This document shows positions 7,515-16,944 of a DNA stretch of 64,000 nucleotides, in pieces. How positions within the stretch are numbered: position 1 is the first letter of the stretch; the number at the start of each line of letters is the position of its first letter. The notes beneath the pieces are model-generated. The model was not told the origin of the DNA. It saw only the letters and a program-made list of their open reading frames with translations, and did no database searches. The translations under genes and the position numbers were made by a program. This stretch comes from Erythrobacter mangrovi. Lineage in GTDB: Bacteria; Pseudomonadota; Alphaproteobacteria; Sphingomonadales; Sphingomonadaceae. The DNA lies in assembly GCF_013260645.1 (NCBI RefSeq), contig NZ_CP053921.1, positions 2,281,289-2,345,288 of the forward strand. The letters run 5' to 3'.

Positions 7515-8995
7515 ACCGTCGCCGCGGCGCGCGCCGCTCGCTCCCAGCCCCGCGCGCAGTCATCGATATCGGGTCCAACACCGTCCGCCTGGTGATCTAC
7601 GAAGGCACTGCGCGTGCGCCCGAAACCGTGTGGAACGAGAAAGTCGCCGCCCGGCTCGGTCGCGATCTCTCGGATACCGGACGCATCCCGCAAGAGGCCT
7701 GGGACGAGGCGATGGCGGCACTGGCGCGCTATGCCCTGATCATTGCCGACCACGCGATCGAAGATGTCCAGACGGTCGCCACCGCCGCGACCCGCGATGC
7801 GGAAAACGGCCCCGATTTCCTCGCCGCGGTTGCCGAACTCGGTCTCGCCCCGCGCCAGTTGAGCGGAGAGGAAGAGGCCCGCGCATCGGCCAAGGGCGCG
7901 CTCGGCGCCTTTCCCGGCGCGCATGGCGTGGTCGCCGACCTCGGCGGCGGCAGCCTCGAACTGGTCTCGATCCGCGACAACCGGTGCCACCACGCTTCCT
8001 CGCTTCCCTTCGGCACGCTGCGCCTGCCCAGGATGCGCGCGGCGGGAGAATTCGACGCGCATATCCATGATGCCCTGGGGAGTGTCGGCTGGGCGGCAGC
8101 GCATCCCGGCCCGCTCTACATGATCGGCGGCACCTGGCGCGCGCTGGCGGCCTATGCGATGCGTGCGCAGGATTATCCGCTGACCGATCCGCACGGCTTC
8201 GTGCTCTCACTGGCCGATGCCGACCGCATGGCGACGGAACTCATCGATGCGAACCCCGAAGCGCTGATGCAGATTGGCGGGATCGATGCGATGCGCGCAG
8301 GCTATCTGCCCGATGCCGCCGCGCTGCTGCGCCCGCTATTGGCCGAACTCGAGCCCGAAGCGCTGGTCTTCTCGAGCTGGGGCATTCGCGAAGGCCTGCT
8401 CTACGGTCGGCTCGAACCGGTGCAGCAGCAGCGCGACCCGTTGCTCGCAGGCGTTGCGGCCTTCGCCGCGCCGCAGGATGCCAGCGTGACCGACGCCACG
8501 CTGGTTTCGGCCTGGACCGCCGATCTGGTAGCCAACGCCAGGCCGGGCGACGAACGCAAACGGATCGCCGCCGCGCAATTGGCCGCTGCCCTGCGTAAGG
8601 TGGAGCCGAACCTGCGGCTCAACCAGGCGATCGAATGGTCGCTCGACAAGCGCTGGATCGACCTGTCGCCGCGCGGCAGGGCGATGATCTGCGCTGCGCT
8701 GGTCGGATCGCTCGGCCGCACCGACCTGCCCGACCGCCTGCGCACCCTCGCCAGCGACGATGACCTGCGCGAAGGGATGACCTGGGGCCTCGGCCTGCGG
8801 CTGGCGCAACGACTGGGTGCGGGGACGCGGCAATCGCTCTCGCACAGCACGCTCAAGCGCGGGAAGAAGAAGTTGACGCTGCGTCTCGACGAGAGCCGCG
8901 CCGCGCTGGCCGCTGGCCCGGTCGCACGCGAACTGGCGATACTGGCCGACTGGCTGGGGCTGGAACCGCGGATCAAGGTTGGCGATGTGGGATAG
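7511..8995 (+). CDS. ppx: Exopolyphosphatase / Ppx-GppA family phosphatase
   Basis: A 494-residue member of the ASKHA-fold Ppx/GppA family, which releases phosphate from polyphosphate ends and/or hydrolyses pppGpp. Motifs: VIDIGSNTVRLVIY near residues 17-30, an EEEARASAKGA segment and DLGGGSLELVSI around 140-151. The C-terminal half matches the HD-like helical domain of long Ppx proteins. GTG start overlaps the ppk1 stop by 4 bases, so the two form an operon. Whether it also acts on pppGpp cannot be told from sequence. Confidence 0.92.
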   Translation: MNRRRGARRSLPAPRAVIDIGSNTVRLVIYEGTARAPETVWNEKVAARLGRDLSDTGRIPQEAWDEAMAALARYALIIADHAIEDVQTVATAATRDAENGPDFLAAVAELGLAPRQLSGEEEARASAKGALGAFPGAHGVVADLGGGSLELVSIRDNRCHHASSLPFGTLRLPRMRAAGEFDAHIHDALGSVGWAAAHPGPLYMIGGTWRALAAYAMRAQDYPLTDPHGFVLSLADADRMATELIDANPEALMQIGGIDAMRAGYLPDAAALLRPLLAELEPEALVFSSWGIREGLLYGRLEPVQQQRDPLLAGVAAFAAPQDASVTDATLVSAWTADLVANARPGDERKRIAAAQLAAALRKVEPNLRLNQAIEWSLDKRWIDLSPRGRAMICAALVGSLGRTDLPDRLRTLASDDDLREGMTWGLGLRLAQRLGAGTRQSLSHSTLKRGKKKLTLRLDESRAALAAGPVARELAILADWLGLEPRIKVGDVG

Positions 8996-9100
8996 TGTGA
9001 TCTGATCGACTTGCAGAAGTCGGCCGCAGGGAGTCATAGGTCTTGCACGCTCTGGTCAGGGTGCTGCGGGCCCAATCGGCCAAGTGTTTAGGAACAGGGT

Positions 9101-10405
9101 GTGAAACCAAAAATCCTGACGACCCTGCAAAGCTACAGCTGGCAGCAGTTTGGCGCGGACGGCCTCGCCGGTGCGACGGTGGCGCTGGTCGCCCTTCCGC
9201 TGAGCATTGCCATTGCGATCGCATCGGGTGCCCCGCCCGCAGCCGGGCTGGTGACTGCCGTGGTCGCGGGCTTTCTGATCTCCGCGCTCGGCGGAAGCCG
9301 GGTGCAGATCGGTGGGCCGACCGGCGCTTTCATCGTGGTCGTCTATGGCGTCATCCACGAACATGGCTACGGCGGCCTGCTCACCGCCACGCTGATGGCT
9401 GGCCTAATCCTGCTCGTCGCCGGTTTCGTTGGCGCCGGGCGCCTGATCCGCCATGTTCCGGAGCCGGTGATCGAGGGTTTCACCATCGGCATCGCGGTGG
9501 TGATCGCCGTGAGCCAGCTCAAGGACCTCGCCGGAATGACGGGGCCGAGCCTGCCCGCCGATTTCATTCCCAAGCTGCAGGGCCTGTGGGATATGCGGGG
9601 ATCGACCGACACCAATGCCTTGGTGCTGGGCATCGCCAGCGTCGCGGCCATTCTTGGCCTGCGCCGCCTGGCCCCGCGGATCCCGTGGCTGGTGATCGTG
9701 GTGACCGGGGCGAGCCTGATCGCGGCACTTGCCATGCCTTCGGTCGATACCGTTGCCGCCCGCTATGGGGCGCTGCCGGACGGCCTCCCCTTCCCGTCGC
9801 TTCCCTCGATTAGCTTGGACCAGATCATCGCGCTGCTGCCGTCGGCGCTCACGATCGCCTTCCTCGCGGGCATCGAATCGCTGCTCTCGGCCATCGTTGC
9901 CGATCGCATGTTCGGCGGCGCGCATCGCTCGAATGCCGAGCTGATCGCGCAGGGCGCGGCCAATATCGCTTCGCCACTGTTTGGCGGCTTGCCCGCTACC
10001 GGTGCCATCGCGCGGACCGCGACCAATGTGAATGCGGGCGGGCGCACGCCGGTGGCGGGGATGGTCCACGCGCTGGCGATATTGCTTGCCATGGTCGTTG
10101 CCTCGGGGCTCGCGGGAAAACTGGCCCTGCCCGCGCTGGCCGGGCTCCTCGTCGTCACGGCCTGGACGATGAGCGAACCCCACCGCTGGGGCCAACGGTT
10201 GCACCTGCCCAAAGCGGACTTGATGTTGCTGATCGGGACCGCCCTGCTGACCGTGCTGGCCGACCTGACCATTGCCATTGGCGTGGGAACGATCGTGGGA
10301 CTGCTGCTGCGCCTTTCGCGCGGCGAGCTCTCCGCCCCGCGATGGCATACGCCGCTTGGGAACGGCAATGCCAGTAGCGCCGATGATGCAGGCAATCCCG
10401 ACTAG
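9101..10405 (+). CDS. SulP family inorganic anion transporter lacking a STAS domain
   Basis: A 434-residue inner-membrane protein with about 10-11 hydrophobic segments. The SulP core is recognisable: GLAGATVALVALPLSIAIAI, SRVQIGGPTGAF, and a later GIESLLSAIVADR and LFGGLPATGAIARTATNV. SLC26/SulP proteins carry sulfate, bicarbonate or other anions. Usual members are 550-600 residues with a C-terminal cytoplasmic STAS domain; here the protein ends soon after the membrane part (LRLSRGELSAPRWHTPLG), so the STAS is absent. Start is GTG at 9101 with AGGAACAGGG upstream. It stands alone on the plus strand; substrate unknown. Confidence 0.87.
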   Translation: MKPKILTTLQSYSWQQFGADGLAGATVALVALPLSIAIAIASGAPPAAGLVTAVVAGFLISALGGSRVQIGGPTGAFIVVVYGVIHEHGYGGLLTATLMAGLILLVAGFVGAGRLIRHVPEPVIEGFTIGIAVVIAVSQLKDLAGMTGPSLPADFIPKLQGLWDMRGSTDTNALVLGIASVAAILGLRRLAPRIPWLVIVVTGASLIAALAMPSVDTVAARYGALPDGLPFPSLPSISLDQIIALLPSALTIAFLAGIESLLSAIVADRMFGGAHRSNAELIAQGAANIASPLFGGLPATGAIARTATNVNAGGRTPVAGMVHALAILLAMVVASGLAGKLALPALAGLLVVTAWTMSEPHRWGQRLHLPKADLMLLIGTALLTVLADLTIAIGVGTIVGLLLRLSRGELSAPRWHTPLGNGNASSADDAGNPD

Positions 10406-10424
10406 TTCCGCGCGAACGCGATCC

Positions 10425-10823
10425 TCAGTCGGCGGTTGCCGGTGCCGCGAGTGGGAAGAAGGGAATGCGCACCTCGAGCGGCGAGCCATCTTCGGCGTGG
10501 AAGGTATAGAACCCCTCCATCGAACCATGCTGCGTTTCGAGCGGGCATCCGCTAACGTAGTCGTGGCTCTGCCCGGGCATCAGCACCGGCTGTTCGCCCA
10601 CAACGCCTTCGCCATCGACATGCGCGACCATGCCGCGTCCATCGGTGATGCGCCAGTGGCGGCTGATCAGCTGCACCCGTTCGTGCGAGTGGTTTTCCAG
10701 GCGGATGTGATAGACCCAGAACCACTTGCCCGCCTCGGGCTGTGATTGCTCGGGAAGGAAGTTGACCGCGACCCGCACGGTAATCCCGTGGGTCGTGGCG
10801 GCGTGCTGGAAGAGCTCCTTCAT
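10425..10823 (-). CDS. apaG: ApaG family protein
   Basis: A 132-residue ApaG, a fibronectin-III-like fold. Key stretches: FWVYHIRLENHSHERVQLISRHW, ITDGRGMVAHVDGEGVVGEQP and GSMEGFYTFHAEDGSPLEVRIP, all conserved in the family. ApaG has been linked to Co/Mg homeostasis and diadenosine tetraphosphate phenotypes, but its molecular role is unsettled. The start at 10823 gives the normal family length; an in-frame upstream codon would add 16 residues. Convergent with the SulP gene with a 19-base gap. Confidence 0.92.
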   Translation of the reverse strand: MKELFQHAATTHGITVRVAVNFLPEQSQPEAGKWFWVYHIRLENHSHERVQLISRHWRITDGRGMVAHVDGEGVVGEQPVLMPGQSHDYVSGCPLETQHGSMEGFYTFHAEDGSPLEVRIPFFPLAAPATAD

Positions 10824-11063
10824 CACCTGATAAACTAAGAAACATGCCGGGGAGCGCAAGTCCTGCCCCACTGCATTTCCCGGTTTATCCTCCGTCGCGC
10901 GTTGGTCGGCAGGGCCAGATCGGGCGAAGAAAGCACTGCGCGGAGCGGCACGAAGCCGCTTGAAGGTTAATTCCGGTTTACCGCACCAGATTACGAACCG
11001 CTAACCGACAGGGTTCTACCGCTCGGTCACCATGGGAAGAAACGGGCTTGCGGAAGGCAGATC

Positions 11064-12323
11064 ATGATCGGCAGGATAGCAAAATTGCTCAAGCGCTTGA
11101 GGGGCGACCAGCGCGGCAACGTGTTAATCTTGGCCGGTGCTTCACTCACCGCCGTCGTCGCGGCGGCGGGCATCGGGGTCGATACCGTCCAGTGGTACCT
11201 GTGGAAACGCCAGATGCAGCAAGCGGTCGATACCGGCGCCACGGCAGGCGCCATCGCCATGACCTTCGATCGCGACAAGGAACTGGCTGTGAACCAGGAA
11301 GTGACGCGCACCGCCAACACAGCGTTCACGATCGAAGCTATCAACACCCCACCTGCCACCGGCGCCTTTGCCGGTGACGCCGGTGCGATCGAAGTTATTG
11401 CAAAGACCAGCCAGAAACTGCCATTCTCGAGCGTTTTCCTTGAGACCGCTCCAGATATCCGGGTGCGCGCAGTTGCCACGGCCATTGCGGTCGGCGCACC
11501 TTGCGTGATCGCCACGGCAACCAGCGGCACGGGGATTGAGGTCTTTGGTGGCGCAAATGTTTCGCTCGATTGTCCAGTCGCCTCAAACTCGCCGGGTGGC
11601 GTGTCAGTCGACGTTGGCGGATCGAGCTATCTTGACAGCAACCTCGTGCTCAGCGTCGGCGGAATCGACTACGGTAGCGACAACCTTCCCAGCGACACCG
11701 CAGTGGTACCCTACGGCCTTCCGGTGGAGGATCCGCTTGCCGATCGCGATCTGGATTTCGACGCCAGTACTTGTAACTTCAACAATTTCCAGGTTTTGCC
11801 GAACCAGGACATTGAGCTCTTTGGCGGCACCTATTGCAATGGCTTGAAAATTCAGGGCAAAGCGCGCCTGCATAAGGGAACGTACATTATCCGGGGTGGT
11901 TCGTTCACGGTGAACTCAGGCGCCAATGTCCAGTTGTATGGCGATGGCGGGGTCACCTTCATTCTTACAGGATTAACGCCTACCACGGTTGCAACGATTT
12001 CGATTAACGCTGCCGCGACCTTCAAGGTTGCTGCGCCGACTTCAAGCGAGAACGCCCAGTGGGCAGGTATCCTGTTCTACCAGGATCCCATCGGGCCAGC
12101 CACGCACACGATCAACGGTGGCGCCGACATCGACATCGAAGGCATTATCTACATGCCCACCGGTGACCTGACCTACAACGGTTCAGCAACCCAGAATGCC
12201 CAATGCCTGCTGATCGTAACCGAGCGGATCCGTTTCGGCGGTACCAATAATATCGAAAACAACTGCAACGCTGATGTCGACGCATGGGTCGGAACCGCGC
12301 GCGTCATCAGGGTGGTGGAGTAG
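11064..12323 (+). CDS. TadG-like pilus assembly protein
   Basis: A 419-residue protein with a positively charged N-terminus (RIAKLLKRLRGDQRGN) and one membrane segment at about residues 20-45, the PF13400 Tad domain pattern of TadG-like proteins that anchor or assemble Flp/Tad type IVc pili. The long C-terminal region is periplasmic, Gly/Asn-rich and beta-repetitive (GTYCNGLKIQGKARLHKGTY), suggesting a solenoid-like fold, with several Cys. Start at 11064 follows GGAAGGCAGATC. First gene of a three-gene operon with two TadE-like pseudopilins. No Tad ATPase, TadB/C, prepilin peptidase or secretin gene lies in the window. Confidence 0.78.
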   Translation: MIGRIAKLLKRLRGDQRGNVLILAGASLTAVVAAAGIGVDTVQWYLWKRQMQQAVDTGATAGAIAMTFDRDKELAVNQEVTRTANTAFTIEAINTPPATGAFAGDAGAIEVIAKTSQKLPFSSVFLETAPDIRVRAVATAIAVGAPCVIATATSGTGIEVFGGANVSLDCPVASNSPGGVSVDVGGSSYLDSNLVLSVGGIDYGSDNLPSDTAVVPYGLPVEDPLADRDLDFDASTCNFNNFQVLPNQDIELFGGTYCNGLKIQGKARLHKGTYIIRGGSFTVNSGANVQLYGDGGVTFILTGLTPTTVATISINAAATFKVAAPTSSENAQWAGILFYQDPIGPATHTINGGADIDIEGIIYMPTGDLTYNGSATQNAQCLLIVTERIRFGGTNNIENNCNADVDAWVGTARVIRVVE

Positions 12324-12328
12324 GACCG

Positions 12329-12808
12329 ATGATCTTCGCTTTCATTCAGCGCCTGATCCGCGACAAGAGCGGGGTTGGCTTTGTCGAGCTCGCGCTCGTC
12401 GCGCCGCTGCTTGCACTCATGTTCCTCGGCATGGTCGACTTGAGCAGGATCGTGGCGACGCGCATCGACCTGGAACAGGCGGCGCAGCGAACCACCGACT
12501 TCGCCCTGGCCAAACGCCCCCCGAACGGCAACACCAGCGATCTGGTCAACGAAGCCGTAGCAGCTTCTGGTCAACCTTCGAGCGATGTGACGGTCAGGCT
12601 GATCCTCGAATGCGATGGCACGGCCCAGACCAGCTTCACTGCTAACTGCACCGTCGATCAGGAAACTCGGCGCTTTGCGACCGTGGCGATCCGCAAGACC
12701 GTAGATACCGGGTTCAACTGGCGTGGCATGGCTTCGATCTTTACCGGCCAAAGTGCCACCTATGTCCCCGTTACCGTAACCGGTGACAGTGTTGTGAGGC
12801 TGCAATGA
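12329..12808 (+). CDS. TadE-like pseudopilin 1
   Basis: A 159-residue TadE family minor pilin. Residues 1-40 show the class: charged leader, GVGFVELALVAPLLALMFLGMVDL, with the conserved Glu after the phenylalanine in a hydrophobic helix. The rest is a small periplasmic domain with two Cys that may pair. Start at 12329 has GGAGTAGGA just upstream, five bases after the tadG stop. It overlaps the next gene by 4 bases (ATGA), giving a coupled operon. Confidence 0.85.
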   Translation: MIFAFIQRLIRDKSGVGFVELALVAPLLALMFLGMVDLSRIVATRIDLEQAAQRTTDFALAKRPPNGNTSDLVNEAVAASGQPSSDVTVRLILECDGTAQTSFTANCTVDQETRRFATVAIRKTVDTGFNWRGMASIFTGQSATYVPVTVTGDSVVRLQ

Positions 12809-13230
12809 TCACTCGTCTGGTCCGCAATGAGCGGGGTTCCTTGGGGATCGAATTCGCGTTCGCAATTCCGGTCCTGGTCGCACTGATCATTGGGATAGTG
12901 CAGTACGGCCTGATACTTGGCGCCAATGGGTCGATGCGCAATGCCATGGGCGAGGGACTGCGTCTGGCCAAGGTCAATCCGGATGCCACTGAAACTGCGG
13001 TACTCGACCGCACGCTCGATTCCCTCACTGGCGTCGATCCCAATGGCGTCGAAACGCTGACCTTCAGCCGCGGGATCGTCGACAACGCCGAAACGGGAAC
13101 GATGACGATGACGATCAAGCTGACGCCGATCATCCCCTTCGCACCGATTTCGCCCATCGAACTGACACAGACGAAGACGGTTTACCTGCCCATAGGTGGG
13201 GCGGCCCCCCCCGCTGCTGCGGGGTCGTAG
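12805..13230 (+). CDS. TadE-like pseudopilin 2
   Basis: A 141-residue TadE-like protein with RNERGSLGIEFAFAIPVLVALIIGIVQYG near the N-terminus: charged head, Glu-containing hydrophobic helix, short periplasmic domain, and a Pro/Ala-rich end (GGAAPPAAAGS). Start overlaps the stop of pseudopilin 1. Two TadE paralogues behind one TadG is the common alphaproteobacterial arrangement for minor pilins. The gene ends 2 bases before the stop of a convergent isomerase gene, with no terminator visible between. Confidence 0.85.
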   Translation: MITRLVRNERGSLGIEFAFAIPVLVALIIGIVQYGLILGANGSMRNAMGEGLRLAKVNPDATETAVLDRTLDSLTGVDPNGVETLTFSRGIVDNAETGTMTMTIKLTPIIPFAPISPIELTQTKTVYLPIGGAAPPAAAGS

Positions 13231-13232
13231 TT

Positions 13233-13841
13233 TCAGGGCTTCCCTCCAGCGAGGTACTCCTCGATCTGGCCAAGGCGCTCCTTGCCAAACCACATTTCGT
13301 CACCGACGAAGAAGGTCGGAATCCCGAAGGCTCCGCGTTCCACCGCGCTGTCGGTATTCGCTACCAGGCGCTGCTTGATCGCGTCGTCCTGCGTCGCCGC
13401 CAGGATCGCGGCCGCATCCAGCCCCGCGGCCGTTGCAACGGTGGCCAGTGCATCGGGATCGCCGGCGGAAACGCCATCTTCCCACAGCGCCTTGAGCAGG
13501 CCTTCGGCCAGTGCCACCCGTTCCTCACCTTCGACAGCCAGCAGCATGCGTTGTGGCAGGATAGTATTGAACGGGAACTGGGCCGGCATGCGGAACCCGG
13601 TCAGCCCGTGCCGATCAATGAAACGTCGCATCTCGAGGCTGGCGTAGGCGTTCTTGCCACGGATTTCGGCGTCGCGTGCGAACGGCGGAGCATTACCAGT
13701 GAGCTTGTGCATGCCGCCCAGGAATACGGGCGTGATCTCCAGCTCTGCCCCCTGTCGCGACAGCATCTCCCGCAATGGCCACCACGAGAGGTAGGCGTTC
13801 GGGCTTACGAGATCGAAAATGAATTCAACGGCTTGAGGCAT
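13233..13841 (-). CDS. 2-hydroxychromene-2-carboxylate isomerase-like DsbA-fold protein
   Basis: A 202-residue thioredoxin/DsbA-fold protein of the NahD/HCCA isomerase (kappa-GST-like) family. EFIFDLVSPNAYLSWWPL is the N-terminal active region, with Ser (SPNAY) where DsbA has its CXXC, consistent with glutathione-dependent isomerase rather than disulfide chemistry. GAFGIPTFFVGDEMWFGKERL is the conserved C-terminal signature including the cis-Pro. No aromatic-degradation genes flank it, so the physiological substrate is open. A related but diverged protein is encoded at 50545-51165. Confidence 0.88.
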   Translation of the reverse strand: MPQAVEFIFDLVSPNAYLSWWPLREMLSRQGAELEITPVFLGGMHKLTGNAPPFARDAEIRGKNAYASLEMRRFIDRHGLTGFRMPAQFPFNTILPQRMLLAVEGEERVALAEGLLKALWEDGVSAGDPDALATVATAAGLDAAAILAATQDDAIKQRLVANTDSAVERGAFGIPTFFVGDEMWFGKERLGQIEEYLAGGKP

Positions 13842-13914
13842 TGGCGTCTTCCTAGTGAAGAAGCCACGCTAGAGACCCCATGCGGATTTGGCCAGTTACC
13901 CCCCGGCAGTTCGA

Positions 13915-15606
13915 TCAGGCCGCCTTGGCCTGCGCGATGAACGCCGCCATTTCACGGCTGAGTTCGCTAGCCTGCGCATCGAGCATACGGGTCGCTTCGC
14001 GCACTGCCTCGGCGTTGCTCGCCGTCTCGCTCACCTGGCCTTCGACGCGCTGCAGGTTGCCGCGCATCGCTTCGGTGCCGGTCGAAGACATCTCGATAGT
14101 GCGGCCGATCTCGGACGTGGCGAGTGATTGTTGCTCTGCCGCCGAGGCGATCGACGTGGTCGCTCCGCCCAGTTCATTGATCGCCTTGGCCATGGCCGCA
14201 AGCGAGCTGGTGGCGTTCCTGGTGATCGTCGCCATGCCGCGGATCTGCTCTTCGATCTCCTCGACCGCCTTCGACGTCTGGTTGGACAGCTGCTTGACCT
14301 CGCCAGCAACCACCGCGAAGCCGCTGCCGGCGTCGCCGGCATGAGCCGCCTCGATGGTAGCGTTGAGCGCCAGCAGGTTCGAACGCTGGGCGATTTCCCC
14401 GATTAGGTAGGTGAAGGAGGTAATCCGCTTCGTCATTTCATTGAGTTCGGCGATGGTGGACTCGGTCGAAGTCGCCAGCTGGCGCGCCTCCTCGCCCGAC
14501 TGGGCCACGACATGGATGCGGCCCGAAACCTCCTCGATCGAAACCAGCAGTTCGTCGGTAGCTTGTGCAATGGCAAGCACCCCGCCCAGCGTCTGCTCTG
14601 CAGCAGCGGCGGCAGAGGTGGTCTCGACATGCGACTGTCCGGCAGAATCGGCGAGTGCATCGGCGACCAGCTTGAGTTCGGCGGTAGTGGCGATGACCTG
14701 CTCGACGATGCCGAGCGTGCGCTGTTCCAGCGCTTCGGCGGTATTGGCCAGCGCCTTGAGCCGCTCGGCCTCCTCACGGGCACGGTGCTCTGCCTCGATA
14801 CGCGCCTCGTCGCTCATGCGTACGCGTTCGCTCGCCTCGCGGAACGCGCCGACGCTGCGCGCCAGTTCGCCAATCTCGTCGACCCGGGCCTGGTCTTCGG
14901 AAAGGTCGGTGGGGAGGTCGGACTGAAGATCATAGCTGATCCGGGCCAATGGCTCGACAATGCGGCGGCGCAGTTGCCACACGAGTACGGCGGTCAGCGT
15001 CAGCACCGCGACAACGCCCAGCGCAAGCTGCAACAGCAGGTTGGAGAGGGTGTCGGAAACGCGGATCGCGCTGGCATGCACCTCGGCTTCGAGGAGATCG
15101 GTTACCTTCGCATTCTCGCGCTCCATGGTCATGAAGACCTCCTGGAACTTCGGCATGCGCTGGTTAACGGCCTCCACCTTGCCGCCTGAAAGAGCGACGA
15201 TTTCCCGGACGATCTCGATGTAAGGCACATAGCTCTGCTGCACCGAGCGCATCTCGGCCGCGATCTCTGGCTTCAATTTTAGTTCGGTGGTTGCTTCCTG
15301 TACCTTGCGCAGCTGGGCCAGATAGGCGTCCAGATCCTCGCGCGCGGCAATTGCTTCCTGCGGATCGCTGGTCAATGACGCTTGCAGGGCGCGGAAGGTC
15401 GTGGTTCGCAGGGCATCGTGAATCTTGTCCGATTCCAGATGGTTGCGCATCGCCATCGTCACCTGGCTCGACTCGTCGACAGCCTTTTGCAGGTTGCTGG
15501 TGGTCGACCAGGCGAGGCCCAGGATGGAGACCATACCCAGGCCGACAATTAGTCCGGCAATCGAGAGAACGCCGGATATCGACTTGGACGCGAATGAAAA
15601 ACGCAT
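13915..15606 (-). CDS. Methyl-accepting chemotaxis protein
   Basis: A 563-residue transmembrane chemoreceptor. Membrane helix 1 at about 12-35, periplasmic helical sensor region about 36-190 (four-helix-bundle type), membrane helix 2 about 193-214, then HAMP (to about 270) and a long cytoplasmic coiled coil. The hairpin tip [20 protein letters not shown] followed by [13 protein letters not shown] is the MCP hallmark for CheA/CheW contact. No CheW-like pentapeptide tether is seen at the C-terminus (ends IAQAKAA). Starts are ATG 15606 or TTG 15612, with only a weak Shine-Dalgarno. No che genes are adjacent; the ligand is unknown. Confidence 0.92.
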   Translation of the reverse strand: MRFSFASKSISGVLSIAGLIVGLGMVSILGLAWSTTSNLQKAVDESSQVTMAMRNHLESDKIHDALRTTTFRALQASLTSDPQEAIAAREDLDAYLAQLRKVQEATTELKLKPEIAAEMRSVQQSYVPYIEIVREIVALSGGKVEAVNQRMPKFQEVFMTMERENAKVTDLLEAEVHASAIRVSDTLSNLLLQLALGVVAVLTLTAVLVWQLRRRIVEPLARISYDLQSDLPTDLSEDQARVDEIGELARSVGAFREASERVRMSDEARIEAEHRAREEAERLKALANTAEALEQRTLGIVEQVIATTAELKLVADALADSAGQSHVETTSAAAAAEQTLGGVLAIAQATDELLVSIEEVSGRIHVVAQSGEEARQLATSTESTIAELNEMTKRITSFTYLIGEIAQRSNLLALNATIEAAHAGDAGSGFAVVAGEVKQLSNQTSKAVEEIEEQIRGMATITRNATSSLAAMAKAINELGGATTSIASAAEQQSLATSEIGRTIEMSSTGTEAMRGNLQRVEGQVSETASNAEAVREATRMLDAQASELSREMAAFIAQAKAA

Positions 15607-15696
15607 GCTCAAACTTTCAAGAAGAGATGCGTTATGGTCTAGAAATGCCCAGCTAAAGTTTGGTTAAGAAAGGCTCCGGAACATGGCGGGTGGCCG

Positions 15697-16902
15697 CTAG
15701 AGACCGGCCGCTGCCAGGGCCCGGTCGAGATCTTCCTTGAGGTCCTCGACATCCTCCAGCCCGACATTGATCCGCAGGAGCCCCTCGGTCACGCCCATTT
15801 CGGCACGTGCCTCGGGCGACATGCTGGCATGGGTCGTACTGGCCGGGTGGCACATCAGGCTGCGCGCATCACCGATATTGTTCGAGATATCGACCAGTTG
15901 CAGCGCATCGAGCACGGCAAAGGCGGTGGAGCGCTTGCTGACGTCGAAGGCGAAGATCGGGCCAGTCGCGACCATCTGGCGAGTGGCGAGTGGGTGGCGC
16001 GGGTGGCTGGGCAGGCCGGGATGCAGCATCTTCGGCACCCGGCCCTCGATGAACTTGCCCAGCTCGACCGCGTTCTCGCTCTGGCGGCGCGCGCGCAGGT
16101 CGAGCGTTTCGAGCCCCTTGAGCACCACCCAGGCGTTGAATGGGGAGAGGTTCGGGCCCGTGTTGCGCTGGAACGGTAGCAATACCTCGTCGATCCATTG
16201 CTGCGAGCCGCAAACTGCACCGGCGAGCACTCGGCCTTGCCCATCCATCAGCTTGGTCGCGCTGTAGGCGACCACATCGGCACCATAGTCCATCGGACGT
16301 TGCAGCGCGCTGGTGGCAAAGGCGTTGTCGACCACCGAAGTGATGCCGTGCGCCTTGGCGACCCCGCAGACATGCGCGAGGTCGACCACGTCGAGCGTGG
16401 GATTGGCGGGCGTTTCGAAGAAGAAGACCTTGGTGTTGGGCCGGATCGCGGCCTCCCACGCATCGTCATCGGCACTGTCGACAACGGTGGTCTCGATACC
16501 GAATCGCGGCAGCAGGCTGTCGAGCAGCCAGCGGCACGATCCAAAGGCCGCGCGCGCGCCGACTACGTGGTCGCCAGCGGAAAGCTGGCACAGCAACGCG
16601 GCAGTCATCGCCGCCATCCCGCTTGCCTGCGCTCGACAGGCTTCCGCCCCTTCCATCAGTGCGATGCGCTCTTCGAGCATGGCCACGGTGGGGTTCTGCA
16701 GGCGCGAATAGGTCATGCCCTGCGCTTCGCCCGCGAAACGGTCGGCGACGGTCTGCGCGTCGTCGTAGGTGAAGCCCGATGAGAGAAACAGCGCTTCGCT
16801 GGTCTCACCATGCTCGCTGCGCCAGGTGCCGCCGCGCACAGCCTGCGTCGCGGGGCGCCATTGGGATGTGATCGAGCGGTCGGTTCCGGTGGTCTTCTTC
16901 AT
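15697..16902 (-). CDS. metZ: O-succinylhomoserine sulfhydrylase
   Basis: A 401-residue PLP enzyme of the Cys/Met metabolism family that makes homocysteine from O-succinylhomoserine and sulfide. Signatures: YSRLQNPTVAMLEERIALMEGAE, ETPANPTLDVVDL, VVDNAFATSALQRP and the PLP-binding Lys217 in YSATKLMDGQGR, where the DGQGR variant is typical of MetZ rather than MetB/MetC. A TetR gene lies 42 bases upstream on the same strand and may share its transcript. Confidence 0.9.
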   Translation of the reverse strand: MKKTTGTDRSITSQWRPATQAVRGGTWRSEHGETSEALFLSSGFTYDDAQTVADRFAGEAQGMTYSRLQNPTVAMLEERIALMEGAEACRAQASGMAAMTAALLCQLSAGDHVVGARAAFGSCRWLLDSLLPRFGIETTVVDSADDDAWEAAIRPNTKVFFFETPANPTLDVVDLAHVCGVAKAHGITSVVDNAFATSALQRPMDYGADVVAYSATKLMDGQGRVLAGAVCGSQQWIDEVLLPFQRNTGPNLSPFNAWVVLKGLETLDLRARRQSENAVELGKFIEGRVPKMLHPGLPSHPRHPLATRQMVATGPIFAFDVSKRSTAFAVLDALQLVDISNNIGDARSLMCHPASTTHASMSPEARAEMGVTEGLLRINVGLEDVEDLKEDLDRALAAAGL

Positions 16903-16944
16903 GATGGCGGGGGGATAGCACGGGGGCTCCGCGCGGCAAGCAGC

